Part shown: positions 6,926-13,922 of the stretch, piece by piece
How the letters are laid out: every line of letters begins with the position of its first letter
How positions within the stretch are numbered: position 1 is the first letter of the stretch
Assembly: GCA_964565335.1 (NCBI GenBank)
Contig: CAZMEN010000036.1
Coordinates: 1-28,623 of the forward strand
From: Litorimonas sp964565335
GTDB taxonomy: Bacteria > Pseudomonadota > Alphaproteobacteria > Caulobacterales > Maricaulaceae
Length of the DNA: 28,623 bases
Direction: 5' to 3'
The notes under the pieces: generated by a model
Seen by the model: the letters and a program-made list of their open reading frames with translations, nothing else
Told to the model about the DNA's origin: nothing
The model's database searches: none
Made by a program: the position numbers and the translations under genes

Positions 6926-7387
6926 TTATTCACTTTGCGGGGAGAGGCCTTTCATTCTGTCGCTATAGCTTTCCAACAGACGGATGAATTTTTCTGGTGA
7001 GGGTGTGTCCTTGAATCCTTCAATCATTGTTTGGTTTAATTGAACCGCGATTTTATCGTAAACATTCCGACCAGGCTTTGTGGGGCTAAGTTGAGAGCGG
7101 CGTTTATCATGTGTGTCCGCCGCTTTATCTATTAGGCCAGCTTCAATCAGAGAGCTCACGGCGCGGCTGACAATAGTTTTATCCATCGGCGTAATCGCTG
7201 TCACTTCGGCGGCGCTGCGCCCTGGTTTCTCGGCAACGGCGGCCAAGACCCGCCATTGGCTCAGGTTAAGCCCCGCCATTTCCTTCGCGACCGACAGAGT
7301 ATAGCGGCTAATCTGGTCTGCCAAAACGGCGACTTGATAGGGCCAGAACGTCGTCAGTTCGATGGGTGTCGGGTGAGAATTCTTCAT
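6926..7387 (-). CDS. MarR-family transcriptional regulator
   Basis: 153 residues. The winged helix-turn-helix is visible: LNLSQWRVLAAVAEKPGRSA, then AEVTAITPMDKTIVSRAVSS, LIEAGLIDKA and the wing DTHDKRRSQLSPT. The ATG at 7387 is preceded by a strong AAGGAGG (7398-7392), 4 nt away. It is divergent from hppD, and two identical palindromes occupy the shared intergenic region. MarR-type regulators control tyrosine/homogentisate degradation in several proteobacteria, so this is the likely local repressor, released by a pathway intermediate. That assignment is inference from position. Confidence 0.9.
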   Translation of the reverse strand: MKNSHPTPIELTTFWPYQVAVLADQISRYTLSVAKEMAGLNLSQWRVLAAVAEKPGRSAAEVTAITPMDKTIVSRAVSSLIEAGLIDKAADTHDKRRSQLSPTKPGRNVYDKIAVQLNQTMIEGFKDTPSPEKFIRLLESYSDRMKGLSPQSE

Positions 7388-7408
7388 ACAGCCTCCTTAA
7401 AGAAAAAG

Positions 7409-7450
7409 GTTGCGTTTGCAACAAAAAAGGGATAGTTGCGTTTGCAACAA
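7409..7450. promoter_or_regulatory. Twin palindromic operator between marR and hppD
   Basis: GTTGCGTTTGCAAC occurs twice exactly, at 7409-7422 and 7435-7448. Each copy has arms GTTGC/GCAAC around GTTT, and the identity extends two bases (AA) on the right. Centre-to-centre spacing is 26 bp, about two and a half helical turns. Location and symmetry fit binding by the adjacent MarR dimer, controlling itself and the hppD operon. Confidence 0.75.
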
Positions 7451-7485
7451 TCGGAAATAAGAAATAAATTGGGACAGACACGATT

Positions 7486-8583
7486 ATGGCAGACCTATTT
7501 CACAACCCCGCCGGTCTTGACGGGTTTGAATTTATCGAATTTTCTGCGCCTGAAAAAGGCGTATTAGAGCCCGTCTTTGAAGTTATGGGATTTACCAAAG
7601 TGGCAAAGCATCGGTCCAAAGATGTTGAGCTGTGGCGTCAGGGCGGTATCAATCTGATTACGAATTACGAGCCGAACAGCCCCGCATTCTTCTTTGCTCG
7701 TGAACATGGGCCCAGTGCTTGTGGTATGGGTTTTCGGGTCAAAGATGCGCGAGCCTCTTACGATCACCTTATCAAACAGGGCGCGGAACCCGTTAAAATG
7801 AAAACAGGGCCAATGGAGCTTTGCATTCCCGGGATTCGCGGTATCGGTAATTCGATTATTTACCTGATCGACCGCTACGCGGATGAAGGCGAAAATGGGC
7901 TCTCTATTTATGATATCGATTTCGAATATTTGGACGGCGTTCAAAAATGGCCCGAAGGCTGCGGATTTAAGCTCATCGATCACTTGACCCATAATGTCTA
8001 TGGCGGCCGCATGACTTATTGGGCCGATTTCTATGAAAAGCTCTTTAACTTCCAAGAAATTCGTTATTTCGACATTAAGGGCGAATATACAGGCCTGACG
8101 TCCAAAGCGCTCACTGCGCCGGACGGTAAAATCCGTATTCCGCTGAACGAAGAAGGCAAAAGTGGCGGCGGCCAAATTGAAGAATTCCTGCGTGAATTTA
8201 ACGGTGAAGGCATTCAACATATCGCGCTCATCTGTGATGATATTATTGCTTGCTGGGACAAGCTGAAAAAGCAAGGCGTGCCGTTTATGACCGCACCCCC
8301 CGAGACATATTATAAAATGCTCTCCGAGCGTTTGCCCGGTCATGGCCGTGACGAAGCGGCGCTAAAAACACGTGGTATCTTGCTTGACGGAACAACGGAG
8401 GGCGGCGCGCCGCGTCTTTTGCTTCAAATCTTTGCAGAGCCTCAGGTCGGGCCAGTCTTTTTCGAATTCATCCAACGCGTCGGCGATTACAAAGACGGCT
8501 TTGGCGAAGGAAACTTCAAAGCCCTTTTTGAGTCCATTGAACGCGATCAATTGGAACGCGGCGTTCTTGAGATTGCCGAATAG
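7486..8583 (+). CDS. hppD: 4-hydroxyphenylpyruvate dioxygenase
   Basis: 365 residues, the bacterial length. It converts 4-hydroxyphenylpyruvate and O2 to homogentisate and CO2, the entry reaction of tyrosine degradation. The fold is two tandem VOC modules. The iron ligands of the C-terminal half are all visible: His166 (DHLTHNV), His245 (IQHIAL) and Glu327 (PVFFEFIQR), and spacing between them matches the family. The active-site strand RIPLNE (217-222) and the lid region GFGEGNFKALFESIE are also present. It heads a plus-strand operon that continues to maiA and is preceded by the twin palindromes. A 259-codon antisense frame inside it is a shadow. Confidence 0.97.
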   Translation: MADLFHNPAGLDGFEFIEFSAPEKGVLEPVFEVMGFTKVAKHRSKDVELWRQGGINLITNYEPNSPAFFFAREHGPSACGMGFRVKDARASYDHLIKQGAEPVKMKTGPMELCIPGIRGIGNSIIYLIDRYADEGENGLSIYDIDFEYLDGVQKWPEGCGFKLIDHLTHNVYGGRMTYWADFYEKLFNFQEIRYFDIKGEYTGLTSKALTAPDGKIRIPLNEEGKSGGGQIEEFLREFNGEGIQHIALICDDIIACWDKLKKQGVPFMTAPPETYYKMLSERLPGHGRDEAALKTRGILLDGTTEGGAPRLLLQIFAEPQVGPVFFEFIQRVGDYKDGFGEGNFKALFESIERDQLERGVLEIAE

Positions 8584-8588
8584 TTCAA

Positions 8589-9047
8589 GTGGAGACTCGT
8601 ATCCCGCCCCCTGTGATTGATGGCTTAGCGCTGCTAAGTGTCTTTCTACTTTGGAAATTTGCACCAGGATTGCAATGGAAAATACCCTTACAGTTTGCAG
8701 TTTTCCTTGGCTTCATGTCTATCGTGGCAGGTGTAATCTATGCTTTGGCCGCGGTTGGGTTATTCAGAAAGAAAAATACGACAGTTTTGCCATTCAGGCC
8801 TGATAGAAGCTCTGCGCTCGTAACGAACGGCGTTTACGCCCATACACGTAACCCTATGTATTTGGGCATGGCCTGCGTTATATTGGGAGCCATCTGCATA
8901 ACGCGCCAACCCGTAGGATTATTAGCGCTACTCGCTGCTTGCGCCTATTTAACACACTTCCAAATCAAGCCCGAAGAAAAGGCGTTGGAGAAAATATTTG
9001 GCGAAGTCTATTTAGAGTATAAATCCTGTGTCCGGCGTTGGATTTAG
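8589..9047 (+). CDS. Isoprenylcysteine carboxyl methyltransferase (ICMT/PEMT-like) family membrane protein
   Basis: 152 residues from GTG 8589, 5 bp after the hppD stop. Three to four hydrophobic helices are visible (about 10-25, 33-58, 92-105, 108-122). The family's SAM-binding region follows: GVYAHTRNPMYLG (82-94) and the C-terminal KPEEKALEKIFGEVYLEYK. The eukaryotic founding enzyme methylates prenylated C-termini; bacterial members act on unknown small molecules or lipids, so substrate is open. Position inside the tyrosine operon raises the idea of a prenylated or phenolic quinone-like substrate made from homogentisate, but nothing in the sequence proves this. Confidence 0.8.
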   Translation: METRIPPPVIDGLALLSVFLLWKFAPGLQWKIPLQFAVFLGFMSIVAGVIYALAAVGLFRKKNTTVLPFRPDRSSALVTNGVYAHTRNPMYLGMACVILGAICITRQPVGLLALLAACAYLTHFQIKPEEKALEKIFGEVYLEYKSCVRRWI

Positions 9048-9061
9048 AAGAGGAAAGTTTT

Positions 9062-9610
9062 ATGTCACCTATTCAAACAGACGGATTTCACCATGTCGCT
9101 TATCGGTGTAAAGATGCCAAAGAGACGGTGGAGTTTTATCAAAAACATTTAAATATGGATTTTCAGCTGGCCATTGCCGAAGATCATGTGCCGAGTACGG
9201 GCGCCTATGATCCCTACATGCACATCTTTTTAGAAGCGGGAAATAATAATGTCTTGGCGTTTTTTGAACTGCCCGAGCAGCCCGATATGGATCGTGATCG
9301 TAATACGCCGGAATGGGTGCAACACATCGCTCTGCGTATCGGTAGCTTGGATGAATTATTGGTAGCGAAAGAGAGTTTGGAAGCGGCAGGTATAGACGTG
9401 CTCGGCCCGACCCATCACGGCATATTTAAATCCATCTATTTCTTTGATCCGAATGGTCACAGATTGGAACTGGCCGCCGATATCAGTACAGCCGAACAAA
9501 TGGCGAGCCTACGATCTGTCGCGCCTGATATGCTCACCGAATGGAGTGAGACCAAGAAAGCTCCGCGCCATGCGGCCTGGCTTCATGAGAAAATTGCGGA
9601 AGAGAGTTAA
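9062..9610 (+). CDS. VOC-superfamily metalloprotein (glyoxalase/dioxygenase fold)
   Basis: 182 residues from ATG 9062, chosen because AGAGGAA (9049-9055) precedes it; a TTG at 9038 inside the previous gene is rejected. Two VOC modules are visible (about 7-70 and 84-140). Four candidate metal ligands fall where glyoxalase I has them: His11 (FHHVAYR), Glu69 (FFEL), His88 (VQHIAL) and Glu136 (HRLELA). A His-Glu-His-Glu set is typical of glyoxalase-type isomerases or lyases; extradiol dioxygenases normally use two His and one Glu. A C-terminal tail (about 141-182) is helical. It sits between hppD and fahA, where homogentisate or maleylacetoacetate chemistry is expected, so it may act on a pathway intermediate or by-product. 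Confidence 0.85.
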   Translation: MSPIQTDGFHHVAYRCKDAKETVEFYQKHLNMDFQLAIAEDHVPSTGAYDPYMHIFLEAGNNNVLAFFELPEQPDMDRDRNTPEWVQHIALRIGSLDELLVAKESLEAAGIDVLGPTHHGIFKSIYFFDPNGHRLELAADISTAEQMASLRSVAPDMLTEWSETKKAPRHAAWLHEKIAEES

Positions 9611-9615
9611 TCTAC

Positions 9616-9891
9616 ATGAATCAAATTCTCATCTCATTTAAACCTTATGAGTCATCTGTACCAAGTTCTCAAATCCATGATTTAGGAAACATCGCAGATA
9701 ATGTGTGGCCAGAAAAATTAAGCTTGATACGAGGTGTTATAAAGGAAGGCCAATATTACGGAGAGATGGAACTTATCAACGGAGATAAACTCCGTAAAAA
9801 AGAAAAAGATGAAATAAGACAACGACTAAAACTGTTAGAAAAATCAGATCCAGACCTAGAACCAAAGTTTATATACAATCAGGAAAAATAA
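9616..9891 (+). CDS. Hypothetical protein, 91 aa, AT-rich
   Basis: An ORF fitted exactly between the VOC gene (5 bp gap) and fahA (its TAA directly abuts the fahA ATG). The protein starts MNQILISFKPYESSVPSSQ and ends in a charged helical stretch (KLRKKEKDEIRQRLKLLEKS, about residues 56-75). No signal peptide or membrane segment is seen and I recognise no family. Base composition is clearly more AT-rich than its neighbours (about 29% G+C in the first 45 bases by count), and codon use is correspondingly different, suggesting recent insertion into the operon. Exact junctions argue that it is translated. Confidence 0.6.
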   Translation: MNQILISFKPYESSVPSSQIHDLGNIADNVWPEKLSLIRGVIKEGQYYGEMELINGDKLRKKEKDEIRQRLKLLEKSDPDLEPKFIYNQEK

Positions 9892-10902
9892 ATGAAACTT
9901 GCCTCCTTAAATGACGGCCGTGACGGTCAACTTATTATTGTGTCTCGCGATTTGAAAACCGCGACTGATGCGTCTGATATTGCGCCGACCCTGCAATGGG
10001 CTTTGGATGAGTGGGACGTGCTCGCCCCGCAACTGGCCGCGCGTTATGAGCTGTTGAACAATGGCAAAGTCGAAGAGACATTTGACTTCGTCGAAGCCGA
10101 TTGTGCCTCGCCTCTGCCGCGTGCCTATCAATGGCTTGATGGCTCGGCTTACCTCAACCATGTGGAGCTTGTCCGTAAAGCCCGTGGGGCGGTTGTGCCA
10201 GAAAGTTTCTACGACGATCCGCTTATGTATCAGGGCGGAAGTGATACCTTTATCGGGCCACGCGACGCCATTGTCGCTGCAGACGAAGCCTACGGCATTG
10301 ATATGGAAGCCGAGATTACCGTCATCACCGATGACGTGCCAATGGGCCTCTCCGCCGAAGACGCCGAAAACCACATCAAGCTTGTCATGCTGGTCAATGA
10401 TGTGTCTTTGCGCGGCCTCATTCCGGGCGAACTCGCCAAGGGGTTTGGCTTTGTGCAGAGTAAAGCTTCATGCGCTTTCTCGCCTGTCGCCGTGACGCCG
10501 GATGAGATTGAGGCCTGGGATGGCGGCACAATCGACCTGCCTTTGCTTGTAGATTATAACGGCAAGCCTTTCGGCAAAGCCAATGTCAAAACGGATATGA
10601 CCTTTAACATGGGGCAGCTCGTTGCTCATGCCGCCAAGACGCGTCACCTCTGCGCGGGCTCTATCATTGGCTCCGGGACTGTCTCGAATAAATTTGAAGG
10701 CGGCGAAGGGAAGAAAATCGAAGATGGAGGCGTCGGCTATAGCTGTATCGCGGAAATCCGCATGATCGAAAAAATCCAGACGGGTGAGTTCATCACGCCC
10801 TTTATGCGCTTTGGTGACACGGTCGGGATTGAAATGAACGACGCCGATGGCAAATCCATTTTCGGCCGTATTGAAAACACCGTCGAAAAATATGAGCCTT
10901 AA
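9892..10902 (+). CDS. fahA: Fumarylacetoacetate hydrolase
   Basis: 336 residues, matching the shorter bacterial FAH form rather than the roughly 420-residue eukaryotic one. It hydrolyses fumarylacetoacetate to fumarate and acetoacetate, the last step of tyrosine degradation. Visible features include the substrate-site stretch SFYDDPLMYQGGSD (105-118), the metal-binding acids Glu139 and Glu141 (DMEAEI) and Asp170 (VNDVSLRGLIPGE), the signature GFGFVQSKASCAFSPVAVTP (184-203) and GSIIGSGTVSNK. The start abuts the previous ORF and the stop is 3 bp before maiA. Its acetoacetate product would feed ScoAB from region 1. Confidence 0.95.
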   Translation: MKLASLNDGRDGQLIIVSRDLKTATDASDIAPTLQWALDEWDVLAPQLAARYELLNNGKVEETFDFVEADCASPLPRAYQWLDGSAYLNHVELVRKARGAVVPESFYDDPLMYQGGSDTFIGPRDAIVAADEAYGIDMEAEITVITDDVPMGLSAEDAENHIKLVMLVNDVSLRGLIPGELAKGFGFVQSKASCAFSPVAVTPDEIEAWDGGTIDLPLLVDYNGKPFGKANVKTDMTFNMGQLVAHAAKTRHLCAGSIIGSGTVSNKFEGGEGKKIEDGGVGYSCIAEIRMIEKIQTGEFITPFMRFGDTVGIEMNDADGKSIFGRIENTVEKYEP

Positions 10903-10905
10903 GCC

Positions 10906-11544
10906 ATGATGACACTGCACGGATATTGGCGGTCTTCGGCGAGCTATCGCGTCCGCATAGCGCTCGCGCTGAAAGGTGTCGAGGTCAACCATCGTGCAGT
11001 CAACCTCAAGACAGGCGAGCAATTAGAGGCGGCACATCAAGATTTGAATGCGCAGCCCTACGTTCCCGTTCTGGAATTAGAAGACGGAACAAAACTGACG
11101 CAATCTTTGGCGATCATGGACTTTCTGGACGCAACCTTCCCGGATTATAAATTAATGCCGAGTGAGGCGATTTTGCGCTCTAAAATCTTATCCGCCTCAT
11201 TGATTGTGGCGTCCGATATTGCGCCGATTGCTAATCTCTCCGTGCTGAAATATCTACGCGCCGAGTATGGTCAGAGTGATGCGGGCGTCAAAGCGTGGAT
11301 CCATCATTGGATAGAAAAAGGCTTTACCGCTTTGGAAACAATCGCCCAGGGTTATGACACGAAATTCCTGATGACGGACGACCCTGCCTTTTTTGAATGT
11401 TGCTTCGTCCCGCAAGTTTACAATGCCCATCGCTTCAATGTGGATATGGGTCAATTCCCGAAACTGTCTGCGATTAATGCGGCCTGTTTGGCATTGCCTG
11501 CTTTTCAAAAAGCTCTGCCTGAAAATCAGCCTGACGCGACTTAA
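10906..11544 (+). CDS. maiA: Maleylacetoacetate isomerase (zeta-class glutathione S-transferase)
   Basis: 212 residues, the normal length. The zeta-class signature SSASYRVRIALALKG (about residues 10-24) includes the catalytic serine region. It is followed by the cis-proline glutathione-site segment NAQPYVPVLEL and by SLAIMDFLD. The C-terminal helical domain carries QVYNAHRFNVDM, characteristic of MaiA. The enzyme isomerises maleylacetoacetate to fumarylacetoacetate with glutathione. ATGs at 10906 and 10909 are both possible. Its substrate requires a ring-cleaving homogentisate dioxygenase, which is not encoded in this window. Confidence 0.95.
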   Translation: MMTLHGYWRSSASYRVRIALALKGVEVNHRAVNLKTGEQLEAAHQDLNAQPYVPVLELEDGTKLTQSLAIMDFLDATFPDYKLMPSEAILRSKILSASLIVASDIAPIANLSVLKYLRAEYGQSDAGVKAWIHHWIEKGFTALETIAQGYDTKFLMTDDPAFFECCFVPQVYNAHRFNVDMGQFPKLSAINAACLALPAFQKALPENQPDAT

Positions 11545-11593
11545 GTCTCAATAATGTGAATAGGCAGGCTCGCTTTGTCTGCTAAGGGGCAAT

Positions 11594-12445
11594 ATGTCTC
11601 GCAGGTTCACCTTATTCTTACTGACAGTTTTGACCTTAATGGCCTTTGCGGCCAATTCCGTCTTGGCGCGTCTGGCCCTCATAGAAGGGCAAGCGGGACC
11701 ATGGGGTTTTACCGCTATTCGCATTCTGTCAGGCGCGCTCGTTCTCATGCTTTTGGTGGGGCCGCGCAACAGCTTGAAAGAGGGCAGTTGGCGCGGCGCG
11801 GGGGCGCTCTTGGTCTATGCCGTTTTATTTAGCTTTGCCTATCTTATGCTCGCCACAGGCACGGGCGCGCTGATCCTGTTTGCGGCGGTGCAGCTCACCA
11901 TGTTGGGCTGGGGTTATTTCAAAGGCGAGCGGCTTACGCCTCTGCAATGGACCGGGTTTACGCTCGCTGTGGCAGGGTTGGTTTACCTGCTCAGCCCCGG
12001 ACTGAAGGCACCGTCCTTATTGGGCTCTGCGCTCATGCTCTTGGCTGGATTGGGGTGGGGGATATATTCCATTATCGGCAAAGGCGCAGGCAATCCGACC
12101 GCGCAAACCGCAGGAAATTTTATCGGTGCCGCTTTCGTCATGGCCGCCTTAAGCTTGCCGTTGTTATGGGTTTATGGCGAAGCTATCCCGACGACTAAAG
12201 GGTGGGCGCTTGCTATTACGTCAGGCGCGATAACCTCGGGTCTCGGTTATGCACTCTGGTATCGCGTACTAAAAGATTTACGCGTTACAACAGCAGGCCT
12301 GGCGCAATTAAGCGTCCCCGCCTTTGCTGCTCTCGGCGGTGTCCTCTTTGTAGCGGAACCTTTGACCCAAAGGTTTGTCGTCGCGAGTGCGATTATTTTG
12401 GGGGGCGTTGCGATCTCGACAGTTAGCAGAACGAAAAACTCCTGA
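11594..12445 (+). CDS. EamA/DMT-family membrane transporter
   Basis: 283 residues with about ten hydrophobic helices arranged as two repeated EamA halves (roughly 5-130 and 140-278). The first half begins FAANSVLARLAL followed by PWGFTAIRILSGALVL; the second includes LLAGLGWGIYSIIGKGAG and SVPAFAALGGVLFVAEPL, both typical DMT permease stretches. An AAGGGG lies just before the ATG. The 49-bp gap after maiA allows it to be cotranscribed with the tyrosine operon, in which case an aromatic or amino-acid-like substrate is plausible; the substrate is not readable from sequence. It converges on the next gene, with the two stop codons directly adjacent. Confidence 0.9.
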   Translation: MSRRFTLFLLTVLTLMAFAANSVLARLALIEGQAGPWGFTAIRILSGALVLMLLVGPRNSLKEGSWRGAGALLVYAVLFSFAYLMLATGTGALILFAAVQLTMLGWGYFKGERLTPLQWTGFTLAVAGLVYLLSPGLKAPSLLGSALMLLAGLGWGIYSIIGKGAGNPTAQTAGNFIGAAFVMAALSLPLLWVYGEAIPTTKGWALAITSGAITSGLGYALWYRVLKDLRVTTAGLAQLSVPAFAALGGVLFVAEPLTQRFVVASAIILGGVAISTVSRTKNS

Positions 12446-13255
12446 TCATTCACACATCAGTTCTTGCGCCTTTTCACGCGTGGAATCCATTCGTAACGCC
12501 CCGCGGCCTTCTATCGGGCCGTAAGTTTCGATATTGGCTTTTACGCCGTCAAATGTGCGGCCCGTCGGCAGGCCGTTTTCAATCCAAATATCCAGAATAG
12601 GTTCAATCGGTAATGTGCCGCTCTCGCGATAGTCTTGGCGCACCGACCAGAATTGCCACCAACTATGAAAACGGATTTTATAATGGCGATAGGTTGAACC
12701 CGCGAGTGTCGTACTTGGCAACTCTTCGCCTTTGAAATAATCGCCTGTGTAAATGGCGTGAAGCTCATCAGGGGTTGAGCTAGCAATTTCGACGATATAA
12801 TTTTCATACCAATCATCGCCGTTTTGTTTGGCCGCTTCATCGCCCTGCCAATTTACGCTGACCTTTGGCCCTGCCCACCAACGCCCTTCGCCGGATAGAT
12901 TAATTTTATAGGTAGAGCAGACCTTCAAATCTTTCTTCGCTGTTGCAACAGGCTCAGGCTGATAATCTGCACGAGACAGGCCGACATCCAAACCACCTTC
13001 CGCATGGGATTGTTCAACATTGAAGTGCAATGTCTTTTCCTGAAATTGACGTTTATGCTCCCCGGTAAACTTCTCGCTTATCCAAGCCGAAGAGGAATAG
13101 TCCCCAAATTCAAAATGCTCTGTCGTCATATTGACGGGACTAACAGGAAGAGTTTTGCCTGAAGATGGAATGAAAGAGTCTGAATTTTCGCCTGTCGTCG
13201 TGGCGCAGGCTGTTAAGCTGAACGCGCTAAGCGCGGATAAGAGAATGCGTTTCAT
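12446..13255 (-). CDS. Lipoprotein with a glycoside hydrolase family 11 (xylanase)-like domain
   Basis: 269 residues from ATG 13255, where the sequence becomes a good lipoprotein signal: MKRILLSALSAFSLTAC, with Cys17 in an LTAC lipobox. Upstream in-frame starts would bury this signal. I see GH11-like landmarks in order: YENYIVE (150-156), resembling the VEYYIVE nucleophile strand of GH11 xylanases with Glu151 in the nucleophile place; TYRHYKIRF then FWSVRQDYRESGTL (202-214), resembling YWSVRQSKRTSGTV; LDIWIENGLPTG resembling FDAWARAGLNLG; and NIETYG (241-246), with Glu243 near the acid/base position. The N-terminal half is not obviously GH11. If active, it would be a surface or periplasmic beta-glycanase; it may be a divergent, non-hydrolytic relative. 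Confidence 0.6.
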   Translation of the reverse strand: MKRILLSALSAFSLTACATTTGENSDSFIPSSGKTLPVSPVNMTTEHFEFGDYSSSAWISEKFTGEHKRQFQEKTLHFNVEQSHAEGGLDVGLSRADYQPEPVATAKKDLKVCSTYKINLSGEGRWWAGPKVSVNWQGDEAAKQNGDDWYENYIVEIASSTPDELHAIYTGDYFKGEELPSTTLAGSTYRHYKIRFHSWWQFWSVRQDYRESGTLPIEPILDIWIENGLPTGRTFDGVKANIETYGPIEGRGALRMDSTREKAQELMCE

Positions 13256-13286
13256 AAGTGGAGCCCCTTTTATTTTTGTTTGCATA

Positions 13287-13901
13287 CTATTGAAAAGCAG
13301 CGATAGTGATTCCAATAATATTAAAACCCAGATGAGCCATAATACAGGCTAAAACATCTCTTTTCCAAATAAAAATTAGCCCAAATGCTAAACCTGCTGC
13401 GGTCACCAAAAGCAGATGTGGCCCCGGCCAAAAAATTGCGTGAGGCGCGACAAATACCGTAGTCGAAATAAGCACCATTAGAATAGGTTGGATTTTCAAT
13501 TCTATACCACGAGAAATGAGAAAGCCGCGGAAGAGTAATTCTTCTACGCCTGCGGCGCGTAGAAGAAAAAACGCTAGAAGCCAAGATGATACCGTCGCGG
13601 TTTCCGCAAGAGAACTTTGACTCTCAGAAAATTCTAACCCTCCGAATTGGGCCAAAGATACAAAGAGACCGACGAGGACGATCGCCAATATTAACCCTAG
13701 TCCGGCAATCCAAAAAGTCTGATATGAAATTGCTTTAAAGCCAATTGACCCTAAGCCCCGTTTTTCGATGCACAGAACATATATGATCACGAGTAAGGCT
13801 ATTAGCCACCAACTGATCTCAGTCAGTACAAAATTTAGATCACTCACTTCTATCCCAATGGCGGCGCTCATCAAGAAAAAGAAGAAAAGTAAAAATCGCA
13901 A
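13287..13901 (-). CDS. CPBP-family intramembrane metalloprotease (CAAX-protease-like)
   Basis: 204 residues, strongly hydrophobic, with about six to seven predicted membrane helices. All three CPBP motifs are intact: EELLFR (Glu120, Glu121, Arg125), FVAPH (Phe150-His154) and HLGFN (His190, Asn194). These residues bind metal and form the active site in this family. Bacterial members process membrane proteins or peptides; some are bacteriocin immunity proteins. The gene is more AT-rich than its neighbours. It starts 21 bp after the stop of the oxidoreductase gene on the same strand, so the two may be cotranscribed. Its substrate is unknown. Confidence 0.88.
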   Translation of the reverse strand: MRFLLFFFFLMSAAIGIEVSDLNFVLTEISWWLIALLVIIYVLCIEKRGLGSIGFKAISYQTFWIAGLGLILAIVLVGLFVSLAQFGGLEFSESQSSLAETATVSSWLLAFFLLRAAGVEELLFRGFLISRGIELKIQPILMVLISTTVFVAPHAIFWPGPHLLLVTAAGLAFGLIFIWKRDVLACIMAHLGFNIIGITIAAFQ

Positions 13902-13922
13902 AACTATGACCTCAACCCAACG

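Noticed and set aside
7564..8343. 259-codon open frame antisense to hppD
   Set aside because: It lies wholly within hppD, whose catalytic residues and motifs are intact. The antisense product has no recognisable domains; it follows from codon bias.
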